DNA from: JASSUD01 sp031963445
GTDB taxonomy: Bacteria; Pseudomonadota; Gammaproteobacteria; Burkholderiales; Burkholderiaceae
DNA: 64,000 nt
Reading direction: 5' to 3'
Assembly (NCBI GenBank): GCA_031963445.1
Contig: JASSUH010000001.1
Span: 1,302,001-1,366,000, forward strand
This document shows positions 9,021 through 17,751 of this stretch, one piece after another. Positions within the stretch are counted from its first letter, which is position 1, and each line of letters opens with the position of its first letter. The position numbers were made by a program, and so were the translations under genes. Below the pieces are notes generated by a model that worked only from the letters and a program-made list of their open reading frames with translations, was not told where the DNA came from and searched no databases.

Positions 9021-10460
9021 TTAATGCTCCTGTCGTCTTAATTGAGCGGGCTGAACTTTCATTAAACGCCGATATTTGGCGACGGTACGGCGCGCAATAA
9101 TGACTCCTTGTTTAGCTAACATTTTGGTCAGCGCAACATCAGATAAAGGCGTTGCGTCGTTTTCTGCACCAATGAATTCTTTCAATAAACTGCGCACTGC
9201 CGCTGCTGAGCAAGTGCCGCCTGTTTCTGTACTGAGTTCACGGGGGAAGAAATGTTTAAATTCAAAAATTCCGCGCGGCGTGGCCATGTATTTATTGCTC
9301 GTGGCGCGTGAGACAGTGGATTCATGCAACTCCAGTTCCTGTGCAATATCCCGCAGCACAAGCGGTTTAAGCGCAATTTCACCGTAATCGAAGAAAGCTT
9401 TTTGGTGTTTGACGATACATTGTGCAACTCGCTGAATCGTGGTGAAGCGTTGCTGGGCGTTATGAATTAACCAGCGGGCTTCCTGTAACTGCTGAGCAAG
9501 GGGAGAGCGATTGGTACCGCCCGATTGGGCGAACAGGGTCGCGTATTTGTTGTACAGCTTGGCGCCTGGCACGACAGCTGGATTAGTGACCACCGCCCAT
9601 TGCTTTTTACCCTTCTCTTTTACCTGCCGCACAATCACATCGGGCACGATGTAGTTGTTTTCCTCACTTTCATAATTGTTGCCAGGTTTGGGGACGAGCT
9701 TGCGTACTAAGGAGCAGGCTGTGCGTAATTCACCTGCACTGCAGTGGAGTTTCTTTTGCAACTGGGCTTGCTCACGCCGTGCTAGCTTATCTAGATGTGA
9801 GTTGACTAACCTAATGGCGATTTCACGGCCTGGGGTATCAACAGACATAGCTTCAAGCTGAAGACCGAGGCACTCGGAAAGGGTGCGTGCACCCACGCCA
9901 GGGACATCAAGCTTTTGTACCAGCTTTAAAGCAATGCTTAGATCGTCTTCGCTTAGCGGAGGCTCGATATCAACCAGCGGCACAAGGTTTGCGAATGATT
10001 CCCGTAAATATCCATCGTCATCTAGTGATTCGATAATGACTTGCACAGCGAGACGGTCGCGGTCATTAAGAGGGCAAAGACGTAAGCTTTGATGCAAATG
10101 GGTACGCAGTGTGGCAGGCGTATGAATCCAATCCAGGGAGTTAGGGCTGTCACCATGTTGGGCCTCACTCGAAGTTGGATAAAGCGAAGCATAAGAGATC
10201 ATGTCAGCATCGCTATTGTCACCCTCTAGATTATGGCTGGGTATGGCCTCTAGCATAGTTGTGTCATCTGCTTCGTCGGCGCTGCTCTGCGCTTCTTCGG
10301 CGGGGTTGTCATATTCAAGAAAAGGGTTTGTTGCAAGGGCATTGTTTAATTCCTGAACAAATTCTAGTGAGGATAATTGCAACAGACGTACAGCTTGCTG
10401 TAAACGCGGGGTCAAGGCGAGTGTTTGCTTAGAACGTAACTCCAGCGAAGATTCATTCAC
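9021..10460 (-). CDS. rpoN: RNA polymerase sigma-54 factor
   Basis: RpoN directs RNA polymerase to -24/-12 promoters and needs AAA+ activators such as the two encoded at 2.8 and 5.7 kb. Region I is the Gln/Leu-rich start (LRSKQTLALTPRLQQAVRLLQLSS). The core-binding domain follows, and a helix-turn-helix and the RpoN box (ARRTVAKYRRL) end the protein. At 479 residues it has normal length. I chose GTG 10460, which has GAGG 6 nt upstream and gives the usual start of the family; the longer frame begins at a TTG at 10472. The RpoN box reads YRRLM where YRE is most common, a mild change. A dispersed repeat sits 27 nt upstream. Confidence 0.95.
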   Translation of the reverse strand: MNESSLELRSKQTLALTPRLQQAVRLLQLSSLEFVQELNNALATNPFLEYDNPAEEAQSSADEADDTTMLEAIPSHNLEGDNSDADMISYASLYPTSSEAQHGDSPNSLDWIHTPATLRTHLHQSLRLCPLNDRDRLAVQVIIESLDDDGYLRESFANLVPLVDIEPPLSEDDLSIALKLVQKLDVPGVGARTLSECLGLQLEAMSVDTPGREIAIRLVNSHLDKLARREQAQLQKKLHCSAGELRTACSLVRKLVPKPGNNYESEENNYIVPDVIVRQVKEKGKKQWAVVTNPAVVPGAKLYNKYATLFAQSGGTNRSPLAQQLQEARWLIHNAQQRFTTIQRVAQCIVKHQKAFFDYGEIALKPLVLRDIAQELELHESTVSRATSNKYMATPRGIFEFKHFFPRELSTETGGTCSAAAVRSLLKEFIGAENDATPLSDVALTKMLAKQGVIIARRTVAKYRRLMKVQPAQLRRQEH

Positions 10461-10486
10461 TACACACCTCAATTAGTTGCTGTGGT

Positions 10487-10612
10487 TAAGGAAGCGCTGA
10501 ATAAACCGATAGCGGCAGGATAAACAACTGAGGCCTCCCTTTTTTGCATTAGGTACTAATGTACTGGCAGCAAAGGCATACCTTGCTCTCGATTTCTTCA
10601 ACGCTTCCTTAG
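10487..10612. repeat. Inverted-repeat element, family B
   Basis: Ends TAAGGAAGCG and CGCTTCCTTA pair, with partial pairing inward. The core GGTACTAATGTACTGGCAGC followed by AAAGGCATACC matches the core of the 12,192 element (AGTACTAGCGTACTGGCGC, AAAGGCATGCC). It lies directly upstream of rpoN and may affect its transcription. The rest of the 10,461-10,786 gap holds only a CCTGTGG/CCACAGG hairpin (10713-10738) past the end of the PA2169-family gene. Confidence 0.6.
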
Positions 10613-10786
10613 AGAAGTGCTTTGTAGCAAAAAGTGTGCCTATTCAAAACAGATAAAGGCCGTAGATTGAGAGAGATTCTCTATTAATATAAATCTGAGG
10701 AAATTAGACAGCCCTGTGGATAAATAAAAACCCACAGGAGCTAAAGGTACAGAGAGTGCATGCTGACTTAAGAAATTGTTTGCGCT

Positions 10787-11257
10787 TTATAAAAAACTAT
10801 CGGTCGGCGTTTTAGTGCTTGCCGTTCGATCGCGCAAGTTGCGGATACGATCATGGTTTTTAAGAAGATCTTGATACTGCGCTTCAACCAACGCCCGCAC
10901 TTCAGGTGGCAGCTCTTTTTCAAGAGCGTTATGGTAATGCTTTTTCGCCACATCTTCGCCACGCTCGCACTCGGCTAATAGGGCATGATCATCTATCCCA
11001 ATGACAGCGGCTTTAAGTTCAATCCAGCCTCGGTGTAGGGTGCCACTTAGGCTGCCGCTATCTTCTGGTTTGCCGCCGTTTTTTTGTACGAGACCCTGCA
11101 ACTCCTGCACAGCTTTTGTGCAATCTTTACTGCAGGCGGCAAAGATAGCTTTAAGTTCTGGGTTAGCCGTTTCATCCTCGGCTTTTTTAAACCCTTGCTC
11201 GCCATCTTTTGAAATTTCAATTAAATCATTCAGTACCGAGACAATATCTGTGCTCAT
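10787..11257 (-). CDS. PA2169-family (DUF2383) four-helix-bundle protein
   Basis: This 156-residue protein has the helix-rich pattern of the PA2169/DUF2383 family: an opening helix with LNDLIEISKDGEQGFKKA, a middle helix AIFAACSKDCTKAVQELQ, and HRGWIELKAAVIGIDDHALLAECERGED followed by a last long helix. The fold resembles ferritin-like bundles, and members are often induced under stress, but no biochemical role is settled. AGGAG lies 7 nt before the ATG at 11257. It is a single gene followed by a hairpin. Naming rests on overall pattern, since the family has few invariant residues. Confidence 0.85.
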   Translation of the reverse strand: MSTDIVSVLNDLIEISKDGEQGFKKAEDETANPELKAIFAACSKDCTKAVQELQGLVQKNGGKPEDSGSLSGTLHRGWIELKAAVIGIDDHALLAECERGEDVAKKHYHNALEKELPPEVRALVEAQYQDLLKNHDRIRNLRDRTASTKTPTDSFL

Positions 11258-11417
11258 AAAAATCTCCTATGACGCTGAATTTGTAACTGCCGTGATGGAC
11301 GTTAACTTCCAGCACATAGCATGCCAGCGTCTGGAAGAAGGCAGGGTATGGCACACGTTATATAAAGCGTTGGCGTGTTAATAGACTGTGTGCAGAGGCT
11401 TCTTTATTGGCCGCAAG

Positions 11418-12173
11418 CTAAGGATTGCAGCCAGAAAGAGAGTCAGCGTCTGCTAAGTTTTTAAGTTGCCAATAGCGCTCGGGTGCTTCTATATCAGCGT
11501 ACTCTTGGAAATTAAAAGCACGTAAAAGGCTTTTGTAAGGTTCAATTGCACCATGCTTTAAGGCTGTACGTTGAGCACGCTCAGTATATTTGGCTGCAGA
11601 ATGATGAGTATCAGACTCAAAAAAGACGGGGGTGGCCACAATATTATGGGCTTGAAATTCTACTAATCGCTGTTGCACCGCACCTGCAACCAGACGTTGC
11701 GGAACTTCTTCATACGCAATCCATAGTGGCTGCGGGTGCTTGTTATGCACCGCAACACAAGCAGCATGGACCAGATAATTTTCTGGCTTACATAAGCCTA
11801 AAGGCATAGCTATCAGGTTTGGCCGCAGGCTAAAAAGCACCCGCTCCAATTCGGTCGCAATTTGCATCACAGTTGGGCTGGGAGCATATTGAGCTTCACA
11901 AAATCCCAGCCATAGCGGTGCGGCACCCAGTATGTCGAGTGCTGCTGCATTTTCCGCACGACGCGCACGCATCGCCTCGTATGCACTATTAAAGCCGCAT
12001 TGCTGATCCCAATGAGTGAGTATTCTGTGATCTAGTGGCGTGCCCGTAAAAACGGTAGCAACCAGGGCGCCTGGAAAGGCGGAAATCAGCTCTCCACAGC
12101 TAAATACCCCATCATTAAGATGTGGCGACACGACAAGTAAAGGCCCCCGAGGGTAAGAAGTAATAAATGTCAT
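11418..12173 (-). CDS. PIG-L/LmbE-fold deacetylase-like protein with altered motif
   Basis: The start of the protein, PLLVVSPHLNDGVFSCG, matches the metal-binding motif of PIG-L/LmbE enzymes, which deacetylate N-acetylglucosaminyl groups with Zn. The usual form in this subgroup is SPHLDDxxxSCG. Here the first Asp, the presumed general base, is Asn (codon AAT), while the metal-binding His and second Asp remain. The Arg-rich helix RARRAENAAAL and GFCEAQY follow as in the family. I chose ATG 12173; longer frames run into the repeat element at 12,192. There is no clear Shine-Dalgarno. It may be inactive as a deacetylase or use another mechanism. Confidence 0.75.
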   Translation of the reverse strand: MTFITSYPRGPLLVVSPHLNDGVFSCGELISAFPGALVATVFTGTPLDHRILTHWDQQCGFNSAYEAMRARRAENAAALDILGAAPLWLGFCEAQYAPSPTVMQIATELERVLFSLRPNLIAMPLGLCKPENYLVHAACVAVHNKHPQPLWIAYEEVPQRLVAGAVQQRLVEFQAHNIVATPVFFESDTHHSAAKYTERAQRTALKHGAIEPYKSLLRAFNFQEYADIEAPERYWQLKNLADADSLSGCNP

Positions 12174-12191
12174 GAAAAAATTGGAGCTTAC

Positions 12192-12305
12192 TAAGGAACC
12201 TCTGCAAAACTCCCTGGGCGGCAGGATCATCAACTGAGGCCTCACAGCCAGTACTAGCGTACTGGCGCAAAGGCATGCCTGGCCCAAGGGAGGCAGAGGT
12301 TCTTA
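12192..12305. repeat. Inverted-repeat element, family B
   Basis: TAAGGAACCTCTGC at the left end pairs with GCAGAGGTTCTTA at the right end, and CTCCCTGGG with CCCAAGGGAG inside. The core AGTACTAGCGTACTGG is itself palindromic. It lies just upstream of the PIG-L-like gene, so earlier starts of that frame are within the element. Confidence 0.7.
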
Positions 12306-12374
12306 ACGATTAGCAATAACTCTGTAACCTCGGTGGGGTGTGGTAATGCCGTTAAAAAACTACATGATGCTTCG

Positions 12375-12485
12375 CTTAAGGGGGGGGCGCCTTAATCTAT
12401 AGCGACGTCATGCCTCTCCTTTTTATTCAGCACTCGTTATCTTGGCAACAAAAGCCGGCTATGACGTAAGGCGCAGCCCCTTAAG
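12375..12485. repeat. Inverted repeat, GC-rich ends
   Basis: CTTAAGGGGGGGGCGCCTTA (12375-12394) pairs with TAAGGCGCAGCCCCTTAAG (12467-12485). GACGTCAT and ATGACGT pair further in. It is adjacent to, and slightly overlaps in sequence with, the next repeat. It may be another member of the same mobile hairpin class. Confidence 0.5.
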
Positions 12486-12501
12486 GACCTAAACAGGCCC
12501 A

Positions 12502-12605
12502 AGAACCTGTTTAGGGTTTTTCTGGTGGCCTTGCGCCGACGTAGACAGTACCAACTAGTACGGCAAGGCGGTGCAAGGGCGCCAGGGAGGGCCTAAACAG
12601 GTTCT
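12502..12605. repeat. Inverted-repeat element, family B core with new ends
   Basis: AGAACCTGTTTAGG (12502-12515) and CCTAAACAGGTTCT (12592-12605) form a perfect 14-bp inverted repeat. The core GACGTAGACAGTACCAACTAG continuing into TACGGCAAGG is nearly identical to the core of the 20,793 element although the ends differ completely. Confidence 0.65.
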
Positions 12606-12747
12606 AAATGAACCGGGTGTGGTGTGGCTTCATATATCAATATGCTCGGTTTCTTGCGGCATGCTGGTCAATGCGGGTCTTCCCCTGTTTGATATCGGTT
12701 CAATACAATTTTTGGGTAAGACATCCCGTATAATCGAGCGCATTCTT

Positions 12748-13004
12748 AAGAATCTGTCTACAAATTGCCTAACAGGCTGTGTGGAAACGGATTCCAATCT
12801 ATTCCTTTAAAACACCTCATCTAAACGCTATTGTTAGAACCTATCCACAAATCGCCTAAAAAACTGTGATTCGCGCCTTGACCAAACTCTGGGCGGTGCT
12901 CGCAATCCTCACGCACTAGCGTACATGCCTGTTGCTGTAAGGTTTAGTCAACTCAGGGTCCTCCCCGGCTGACAGTTTTTTTAGACAATTTGTAGACAGG
13001 TTCT
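12748..13004. repeat. Inverted-repeat elements, family A (solo end plus full copy)
   Basis: A solo left end, AATCTGTCTACAAATTGCCT, lies at 12751-12770. A full element spans about 12836-13004, starting AGAACCTATCCACAAATCGCC and ending with the matching inverted end ACAATTTGTAGACAGGTTCT. Inside is GGCGGTGCTCG followed by AATCCTCA, as in the copy at 63,606. The right end is only 20 nt from the alaS start, so the element forms the alaS leader. The whole 12,174-13,023 gap is made of such repeats and holds no gene. Confidence 0.7.
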
Positions 13005-13023
13005 TAGGCGCGACCCTTTGTGT

Positions 13024-15666
13024 ATGAAAGCTGCTGAAATTCGAGAAAAATTCTTAAAGTTCTTTGACTCTAAAAGCCATCAAATTGTTCCATCGGCAAG
13101 CCTTGTGCCGGCTAATGATCCAACTTTATTGTTTACCAACGCGGGCATGGTGCAATTTAAAGATGTGTTTCTAGGACTTGAGCCGCGCCCTTATCAGCGT
13201 GCTGTCAGTGCACAGCGCTGTGTGCGGGCGGGAGGTAAGCATAATGATTTGGAAAATGTCGGATACACCGCGCGCCACCATACCTTTTTTGAAATGCTTG
13301 GCAATTTTTCGTTTGGCGCCTATTTCAAGCGTGAGGCCATTCAATTGGCATGGGAGCTGTTAACCGAGGTGTATAAGCTGCCGCCAGAAAAACTCTGGAT
13401 AACGGTTTATCACGAAGATGATGAAGCTTATGACATTTGGGCTAAAGAGATTCAGATACCCCTCTCACGTCTAATACGAATTGGCGACAATAAAGGCGCG
13501 CGCTATGCGTCTGACAATTTTTGGCAAATGGCTGAGGTGGGTCCGTGCGGTCCATCTTCTGAAATTTTCTATGATCATGGACCAGAAGTATGGGGTGGCC
13601 CGCCTGGTTCGCCAGATGAAGATGGCGATCGTTATATCGAAGTCTGGAATCTGGTGTTTATGCAGTTTAGCCGCGATGCCACTGGTAATTTGACCCCGCT
13701 GCCTAAACCATGCGTTGATACGGGTATGGGCTTGGAGCGTATTGCGGCGATTTTGCAAGGTGTCCATAGCAATTATGAGATTGACCTTTTTCAACATCTT
13801 ATTCGCGCTGCAGCTTACGTAACAAACACAAAAGACCTGACTAACAACTCCCTCAAAGTGATTGCAGATCATTTGCGTGCTTCGTCATTTTTAATTGTGG
13901 ATGGCGTTTTACCGGCAAATGAAGGGCGTGGTTATGTGCTGCGGCGCATTATTCGACGTGCGATTCGCCACGGTTATCAGCTCGCGCATAAGCAGCCGTT
14001 TCTCTATCAATTAGTGGCCGATCTGGTGGCTCAAATGGGCGATGCTTATCCTGAGTTGGCTGCGAAGCAAGAGCGTGTCAGTGAAATACTGCGCCAAGAA
14101 GAGGAACGTTTTTTAGTAACGATAGAGCATGGTATGACCCTGCTTGAAGCAGCGATTGCCCAAATTCAGGATAAGGCTAGCGAGACCAGCTTAAAAATAT
14201 TGCCAGGCGAGATCGCTTTTAAATTGCATGACACTTACGGTTTTCCATTGGATTTAACCGCTGACGTTTGCCGCGAGCGTGGACTAAGCGTTGATGAAGC
14301 TGGCTTTGAAGTGGCAATGACTCAGCAGCGTGAGCAAGCCCGTGCCGCTGGCAAATTTAAAGCTTTATCTACGTTTGAATATAACGGCGAGCAAACGGTT
14401 TTTTCTGGCTATCAAACCTTGCTTGGCGAACAAGCAAAAGTCGTTGCGCTGTATGCTGATGAGCAACCAGTGAATCGGCTCGTGAGCGGGCAGGCTGGTG
14501 TCATTGTGCTTGACCAAACACCATTCTATGCGCAAGCAGGGGGGCAAATTGGCGATCGAGGTGCACTGAGCACAGCTCAGGCACATTTCGTCGTCAACGA
14601 TACGTTGAAATTACGCGCAGATGTGATAGGTCACTATGGCACGTTAACGCAAGGTGAACTGAGCGTTGGCCAAACGCTGCAAGCACAGGTTGAGCCACAG
14701 CAACGGATACGCACAGCGCGTAATCATTCGGCCACGCATTTGTTGCATTATGCGTTGCGCGAAGTATTAGGTACCCATGTGCAGCAAAAAGGCTCGTTGG
14801 TCGATGAGAGCAAAACTCGTTTCGATTTCTCACATCATGCGCCTTTGACGAAGGCTGAAGTAGCTCGTATAGAAGAAATCGTGAATGCTGAAATTTTGCG
14901 TAATATACCGACGCAAACTCATCTAATGTCCTTTGACGATGCGGTAAAAAGCGGCGCAACGGCACTTTTTGGTGAGAAATATAGCGATCAAGTACGTGTG
15001 TTAGAAATTGGATTTTCGCGTGAATTATGCGGCGGCACACATGTGGCTTATACGGGCGAGATAGGTTTATTTAAGATCGTCTCAGAAAGCGGGGTTGCGG
15101 CTGGTATTCGACGTATCGAAGCGATCACAGGCGACAACGCGATGCGCTTTGTGCAAACGCTGCAAACGCAACTCAACGAAGCTGCTGCCGCGCTTAACGT
15201 ACAGCCAACCGAATTGGCCCAGCGCATCGTACAAATGCAGGAGCAGCAAAAGTCGTTAGAAGCGGTGCAAGCCCAGCTGAAAGCTAAGCTTGCCACTCAG
15301 CAAAGTGATGAGTTAGTAGCACAGGCGATTGAGGTTGGGGCAGGGGTGCGTTTACTTGCGGTACAGCTCGAAGAAGTTGATGTCAAAACACTGCGCGCGA
15401 TGGTTGACACGCTAAAGGGAAAATTAAAACAAGCGGCCATTGTGTTGGCTAGCGTTACCGATGGCAAAGTTAACTTAATCGTAGGCGTGACTGCACCGAC
15501 CAACCAACAGGTGAAGGCCGGTGAACTGGTTAATTTTGTTGCGCAGCAAATAGGAGGCAAGGGCGGTGGTCGACCTGACCTAGCGCAGGCAGGTGGAACT
15601 GAGCTGGCGAAGCTGCCAGAGGCGTTAGCTAGTGTTAAAGCTTGGGTTGAGGCGCGCTTAGCTTAG
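13024..15666 (+). CDS. alaS: Alanyl-tRNA synthetase
   Basis: AlaS charges tRNA-Ala with alanine in the cytosol and edits mischarged Ser/Gly. The class II catalytic core occupies about 1-240 (motif 1 region PTLLFTNAGMVQFKD, motif 2 RCVRAGGKHNDL, motif 3 GMGLERI). The editing domain carries HSATHLLH near 570 and the distal CGGTHV near 670, which together bind Zn. A coiled coil and the C-Ala domain (GGGRPDLAQAGG) follow. It is 880 residues, normal for the family. I chose ATG 13024, giving MKAAEIREKFL; a TTG two codons earlier is unlikely. There is no strong Shine-Dalgarno because a repeat element abuts the start. Confidence 0.98.
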   Translation: MKAAEIREKFLKFFDSKSHQIVPSASLVPANDPTLLFTNAGMVQFKDVFLGLEPRPYQRAVSAQRCVRAGGKHNDLENVGYTARHHTFFEMLGNFSFGAYFKREAIQLAWELLTEVYKLPPEKLWITVYHEDDEAYDIWAKEIQIPLSRLIRIGDNKGARYASDNFWQMAEVGPCGPSSEIFYDHGPEVWGGPPGSPDEDGDRYIEVWNLVFMQFSRDATGNLTPLPKPCVDTGMGLERIAAILQGVHSNYEIDLFQHLIRAAAYVTNTKDLTNNSLKVIADHLRASSFLIVDGVLPANEGRGYVLRRIIRRAIRHGYQLAHKQPFLYQLVADLVAQMGDAYPELAAKQERVSEILRQEEERFLVTIEHGMTLLEAAIAQIQDKASETSLKILPGEIAFKLHDTYGFPLDLTADVCRERGLSVDEAGFEVAMTQQREQARAAGKFKALSTFEYNGEQTVFSGYQTLLGEQAKVVALYADEQPVNRLVSGQAGVIVLDQTPFYAQAGGQIGDRGALSTAQAHFVVNDTLKLRADVIGHYGTLTQGELSVGQTLQAQVEPQQRIRTARNHSATHLLHYALREVLGTHVQQKGSLVDESKTRFDFSHHAPLTKAEVARIEEIVNAEILRNIPTQTHLMSFDDAVKSGATALFGEKYSDQVRVLEIGFSRELCGGTHVAYTGEIGLFKIVSESGVAAGIRRIEAITGDNAMRFVQTLQTQLNEAAAALNVQPTELAQRIVQMQEQQKSLEAVQAQLKAKLATQQSDELVAQAIEVGAGVRLLAVQLEEVDVKTLRAMVDTLKGKLKQAAIVLASVTDGKVNLIVGVTAPTNQQVKAGELVNFVAQQIGGKGGGRPDLAQAGGTELAKLPEALASVKAWVEARLA

Positions 15667-15734
15667 GAAGTCGTAGGTTGGGGTGACGCAGGAACCCCAA
15701 CGTGCATACCAGTAGCCTCCATTTTGGCCTTTTG

Positions 15735-15779
15735 AAAGACCTTGTTCAGGCTTTTAGAAAAATCCTGAGCAAGGTCTTT
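15735..15779 (+). terminator. Hairpin after alaS
   Basis: AAAGACCTTGTTCAGG (15735-15750) and CCTGAGCAAGGTCTTT (15764-15779) form a 16-bp stem with one wobble pair. A smaller stem GTTGGGGT/ACCCCAAC (15677-15701) lies just after the alaS stop. Together they probably end the alaS transcript, although no long T-run follows. The next gene starts 55 nt on. Confidence 0.5.
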
Positions 15780-15833
15780 AGCAAAATCTGCCTAAACTAG
15801 GTGGCGGCACCGTGCCGCTTGATAAGGATTTTT

Positions 15834-16064
15834 ATGATACAGGCAGATAAAGAAGTTGATGCGTGTGGCTTGAATTGTCCACTCCCCATTTTGCGAGCGA
15901 AAAAAGCATTGGCTGATATGCAAAGCGGCCAGATCCTAAAAGTGCTCGCCACAGACCCCGGCTCCCGCCAAGATTTTGCCGCTTTCGCCAAGCAAACCGG
16001 CAATCAAATCATTGAAACTGCGACGCAAGATAAAATTTTTATATTTTTTATGCGTCGACGTTAG
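15834..16064 (+). CDS. TusA/SirA-like sulfur carrier protein
   Basis: This 76-residue protein has the TusA fold signature CGLNCPLPILRAKKAL, with the CPxP cysteine at residue 15 as the expected persulfide-carrying residue. Such proteins relay sulfur for tRNA thiolation, molybdopterin or other sulfur transfer. The C-terminal beta-alpha-beta pattern (GQILKVLATDPGS, FAKQTGNQIIE) is complete. AAGGA at 15824 lies 5 nt before ATG 15834; the in-frame upstream start is not needed. Whether it is true TusA or a YedF/YeeD-type paralogue cannot be decided, so I leave the symbol empty. Confidence 0.88.
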   Translation: MIQADKEVDACGLNCPLPILRAKKALADMQSGQILKVLATDPGSRQDFAAFAKQTGNQIIETATQDKIFIFFMRRR

Positions 16065-16288
16065 TCGTTGCCATTTCGAAAAAATTCGTTTTCGCTTCCA
16101 AATTTTCGCATTTCTTATAATTTGTACGTTAGATATTAATAAAATGAACGCATAGGAAAAATCTACCTTATTTTGATAAGGGCGCTTATTTCAAATAAAG
16201 ATTACTTTCCTTAAGAGTATTGGGCTAATTCATTAGAAATATTTTTTGTTAATCATCAAATTTTCTTATTGTTTTATAGGGAGTGAAA

Positions 16289-16477
16289 ATGACTGCAAAT
16301 GTATCAAAAACTTCTGATATAGGAAGTAACGCTATTTCTTCGTTTGAATATATTCTGCCAAAGATAGAGGTAACTAATGGGGAATTTATGAAGGGTAGTC
16401 TACTTGAAGGTCTTAAGAGGCCAGAAGACCTAAGTAATTTGCCAATTGCAGCGAGCTTTCTGGAAGGCAAAAAATAG
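16289..16477 (+). CDS. Small hypothetical protein, 62 residues
   Basis: ATG 16289 sits 5 nt after AGGGAG (16278-16283). The product (MTANVSKTSDIGSNAISSFE...) is polar with no cysteine, membrane segment or signal peptide. It lies alone in an AT-rich gap between the TusA-like gene and galU. A competing frame on the other strand (16249-16524) lacks a comparable ribosome binding site and looks hydrophobic by chance. I recognise no family. Confidence 0.5.
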   Translation: MTANVSKTSDIGSNAISSFEYILPKIEVTNGEFMKGSLLEGLKRPEDLSNLPIAASFLEGKK

Positions 16478-16838
16478 TAAGGGATAGCAAAGAAAAAAGA
16501 TAACAAAATAAATTGATCTAACATTACTAATGTGGCGCGTATTAGGCCTAGCCTTATTCCAGTGAATGCTGCGCTTTCTGAAAATAGAGTATCGACTTGG
16601 TATTGTAGATCAAATTATTTTGAGTATAAATTTTTAAATAATTATTGCGCAGGAGAAAATAAATGAATTATGCTTGTGCTTTGTATTGTTTGGTAAAAAT
16701 GGTGTGAAAGTGCTGAATGTTTGACAAAAAGATAGGCAACGTTCGCACCGTTGCCTATCAATAACCATCGGCGCGCTTTTTGAGTTAACTGGTTTGGTTT
16801 AATAAAATCTTTTATTAATAAATCTTAGCGAGATTTAA
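16478..16838. other. AT-rich intergenic stretch
   Basis: No gene is visible apart from the galU terminator at 16731-16759. AGGAGAAAATAAATG at 16651 offers a good ribosome binding site, but the frame after it closes after about fifteen codons. Confidence 0.4.
16731..16759 (-). terminator. Rho-independent terminator of galU
   Basis: GATAGGCAACG and CGTTGCCTATC form a perfect 11-bp stem with a 7-nt loop. Read on the minus strand it is followed by five T's, as expected for an intrinsic terminator about 80 nt past the galU stop. Confidence 0.8.
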
Positions 16839-17717
16839 TCACCCAAGCATCGCTGACCGAGCACGCAAATAAGCAGCGAATTCATCTTTCACTTCTGGGT
16901 GTCGTAACGCAAATTCAACCGTCGCTTTTAGATAGCCTATTTTGCTGCCGCAATCAAAGCGTTTGCCGTCGTAGCGATAGGCAAGCACTTGTTCATCTTG
17001 CATTAATGATTGGATTGCATCAGTGAGTTGCAACTCGCCACCAGCGCCAGGTTTGAGTGCGCGGATATGGTCAAAAATGCGTGGCTTTAGAATGTAACGT
17101 CCGACTACGCCGAGATTTGATGGTGCTTTTTCTGGCGCCGGTTTTTCGACAATGCCGGATAATTTAATAATATTGTCTTCCCATTCCTTACCCTCGATGA
17201 CGCCATAAGAGCGTGAATCCTCAGGCGCAATTTCTTCAACGCCTAGCACTGAGCAATGGTAATGGTTAAAAACATTAACCATTTGCTGCAAAACAGGCGG
17301 CTCGCCATCTAATAAGTCATCTGCCAGTATTACCGCAAAAGGGTTATCTCCAACGAGTTTTTCTGCACAAAGTACTGCGTGCCCTAAGCCAAGCGCCTCT
17401 GGTTGACGTACATAAAAACATTCAATGCCAGGAGGTTTAATGCTATGCACGAGATCAAGCAAAGCGTTTTTATCTTTGGCGCTCAGTTCGGCTTCTAATT
17501 CGTAGGATTTATCGAAATGGTCTTCAATCGCGCGTTTGCTGCGTCCGGTGACAAAGATCATATCGGTAATGCCTGCTGCACTGGCTTCTTCGACAGCTCG
17601 CTGAATTAATGGCTTGTCTACAATCGGCAGCATTTCTTTAGGAATAGCCTTGGTAGCCGGTAGAAATCGCGTGCCTAAACCGGCCACAGGAAAGACAGCT
17701 TTTTTAACTTCGAGCAT
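16839..17717 (-). CDS. galU: UTP-glucose-1-phosphate uridylyltransferase
   Basis: GalU (EC 2.7.7.9) makes UDP-glucose from UTP and glucose-1-phosphate, feeding envelope glycans and trehalose synthesis by OtsA (7.4 kb). The nucleotide-binding signature GLGTRFLPATKAIPKEMLPI opens the protein. VDKPLIQ, the Asp pair in VILADDLLD and the VEKP region follow. The 292-residue length is typical of the family. AAGG lies 7 nt before ATG 17717. A strong terminator follows, and a 20-bp perfect inverted repeat separates it from valS upstream. Confidence 0.97.
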   Translation of the reverse strand: MLEVKKAVFPVAGLGTRFLPATKAIPKEMLPIVDKPLIQRAVEEASAAGITDMIFVTGRSKRAIEDHFDKSYELEAELSAKDKNALLDLVHSIKPPGIECFYVRQPEALGLGHAVLCAEKLVGDNPFAVILADDLLDGEPPVLQQMVNVFNHYHCSVLGVEEIAPEDSRSYGVIEGKEWEDNIIKLSGIVEKPAPEKAPSNLGVVGRYILKPRIFDHIRALKPGAGGELQLTDAIQSLMQDEQVLAYRYDGKRFDCGSKIGYLKATVEFALRHPEVKDEFAAYLRARSAMLG

Positions 17718-17751
17718 AAGAAACCTTATTAGTAAATTGAGTCAGGCAAAA

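Noticed and set aside
11001..11381. A 126-codon plus-strand ORF opposite the PA2169-family gene
   Set aside because: It is the antisense shadow of a gene with clear family features and its own ribosome binding site.
12571..12810. A 79-codon plus-strand ORF
   Set aside because: It is made of parts of the dispersed inverted repeats, with no ribosome binding site and no protein-like features.
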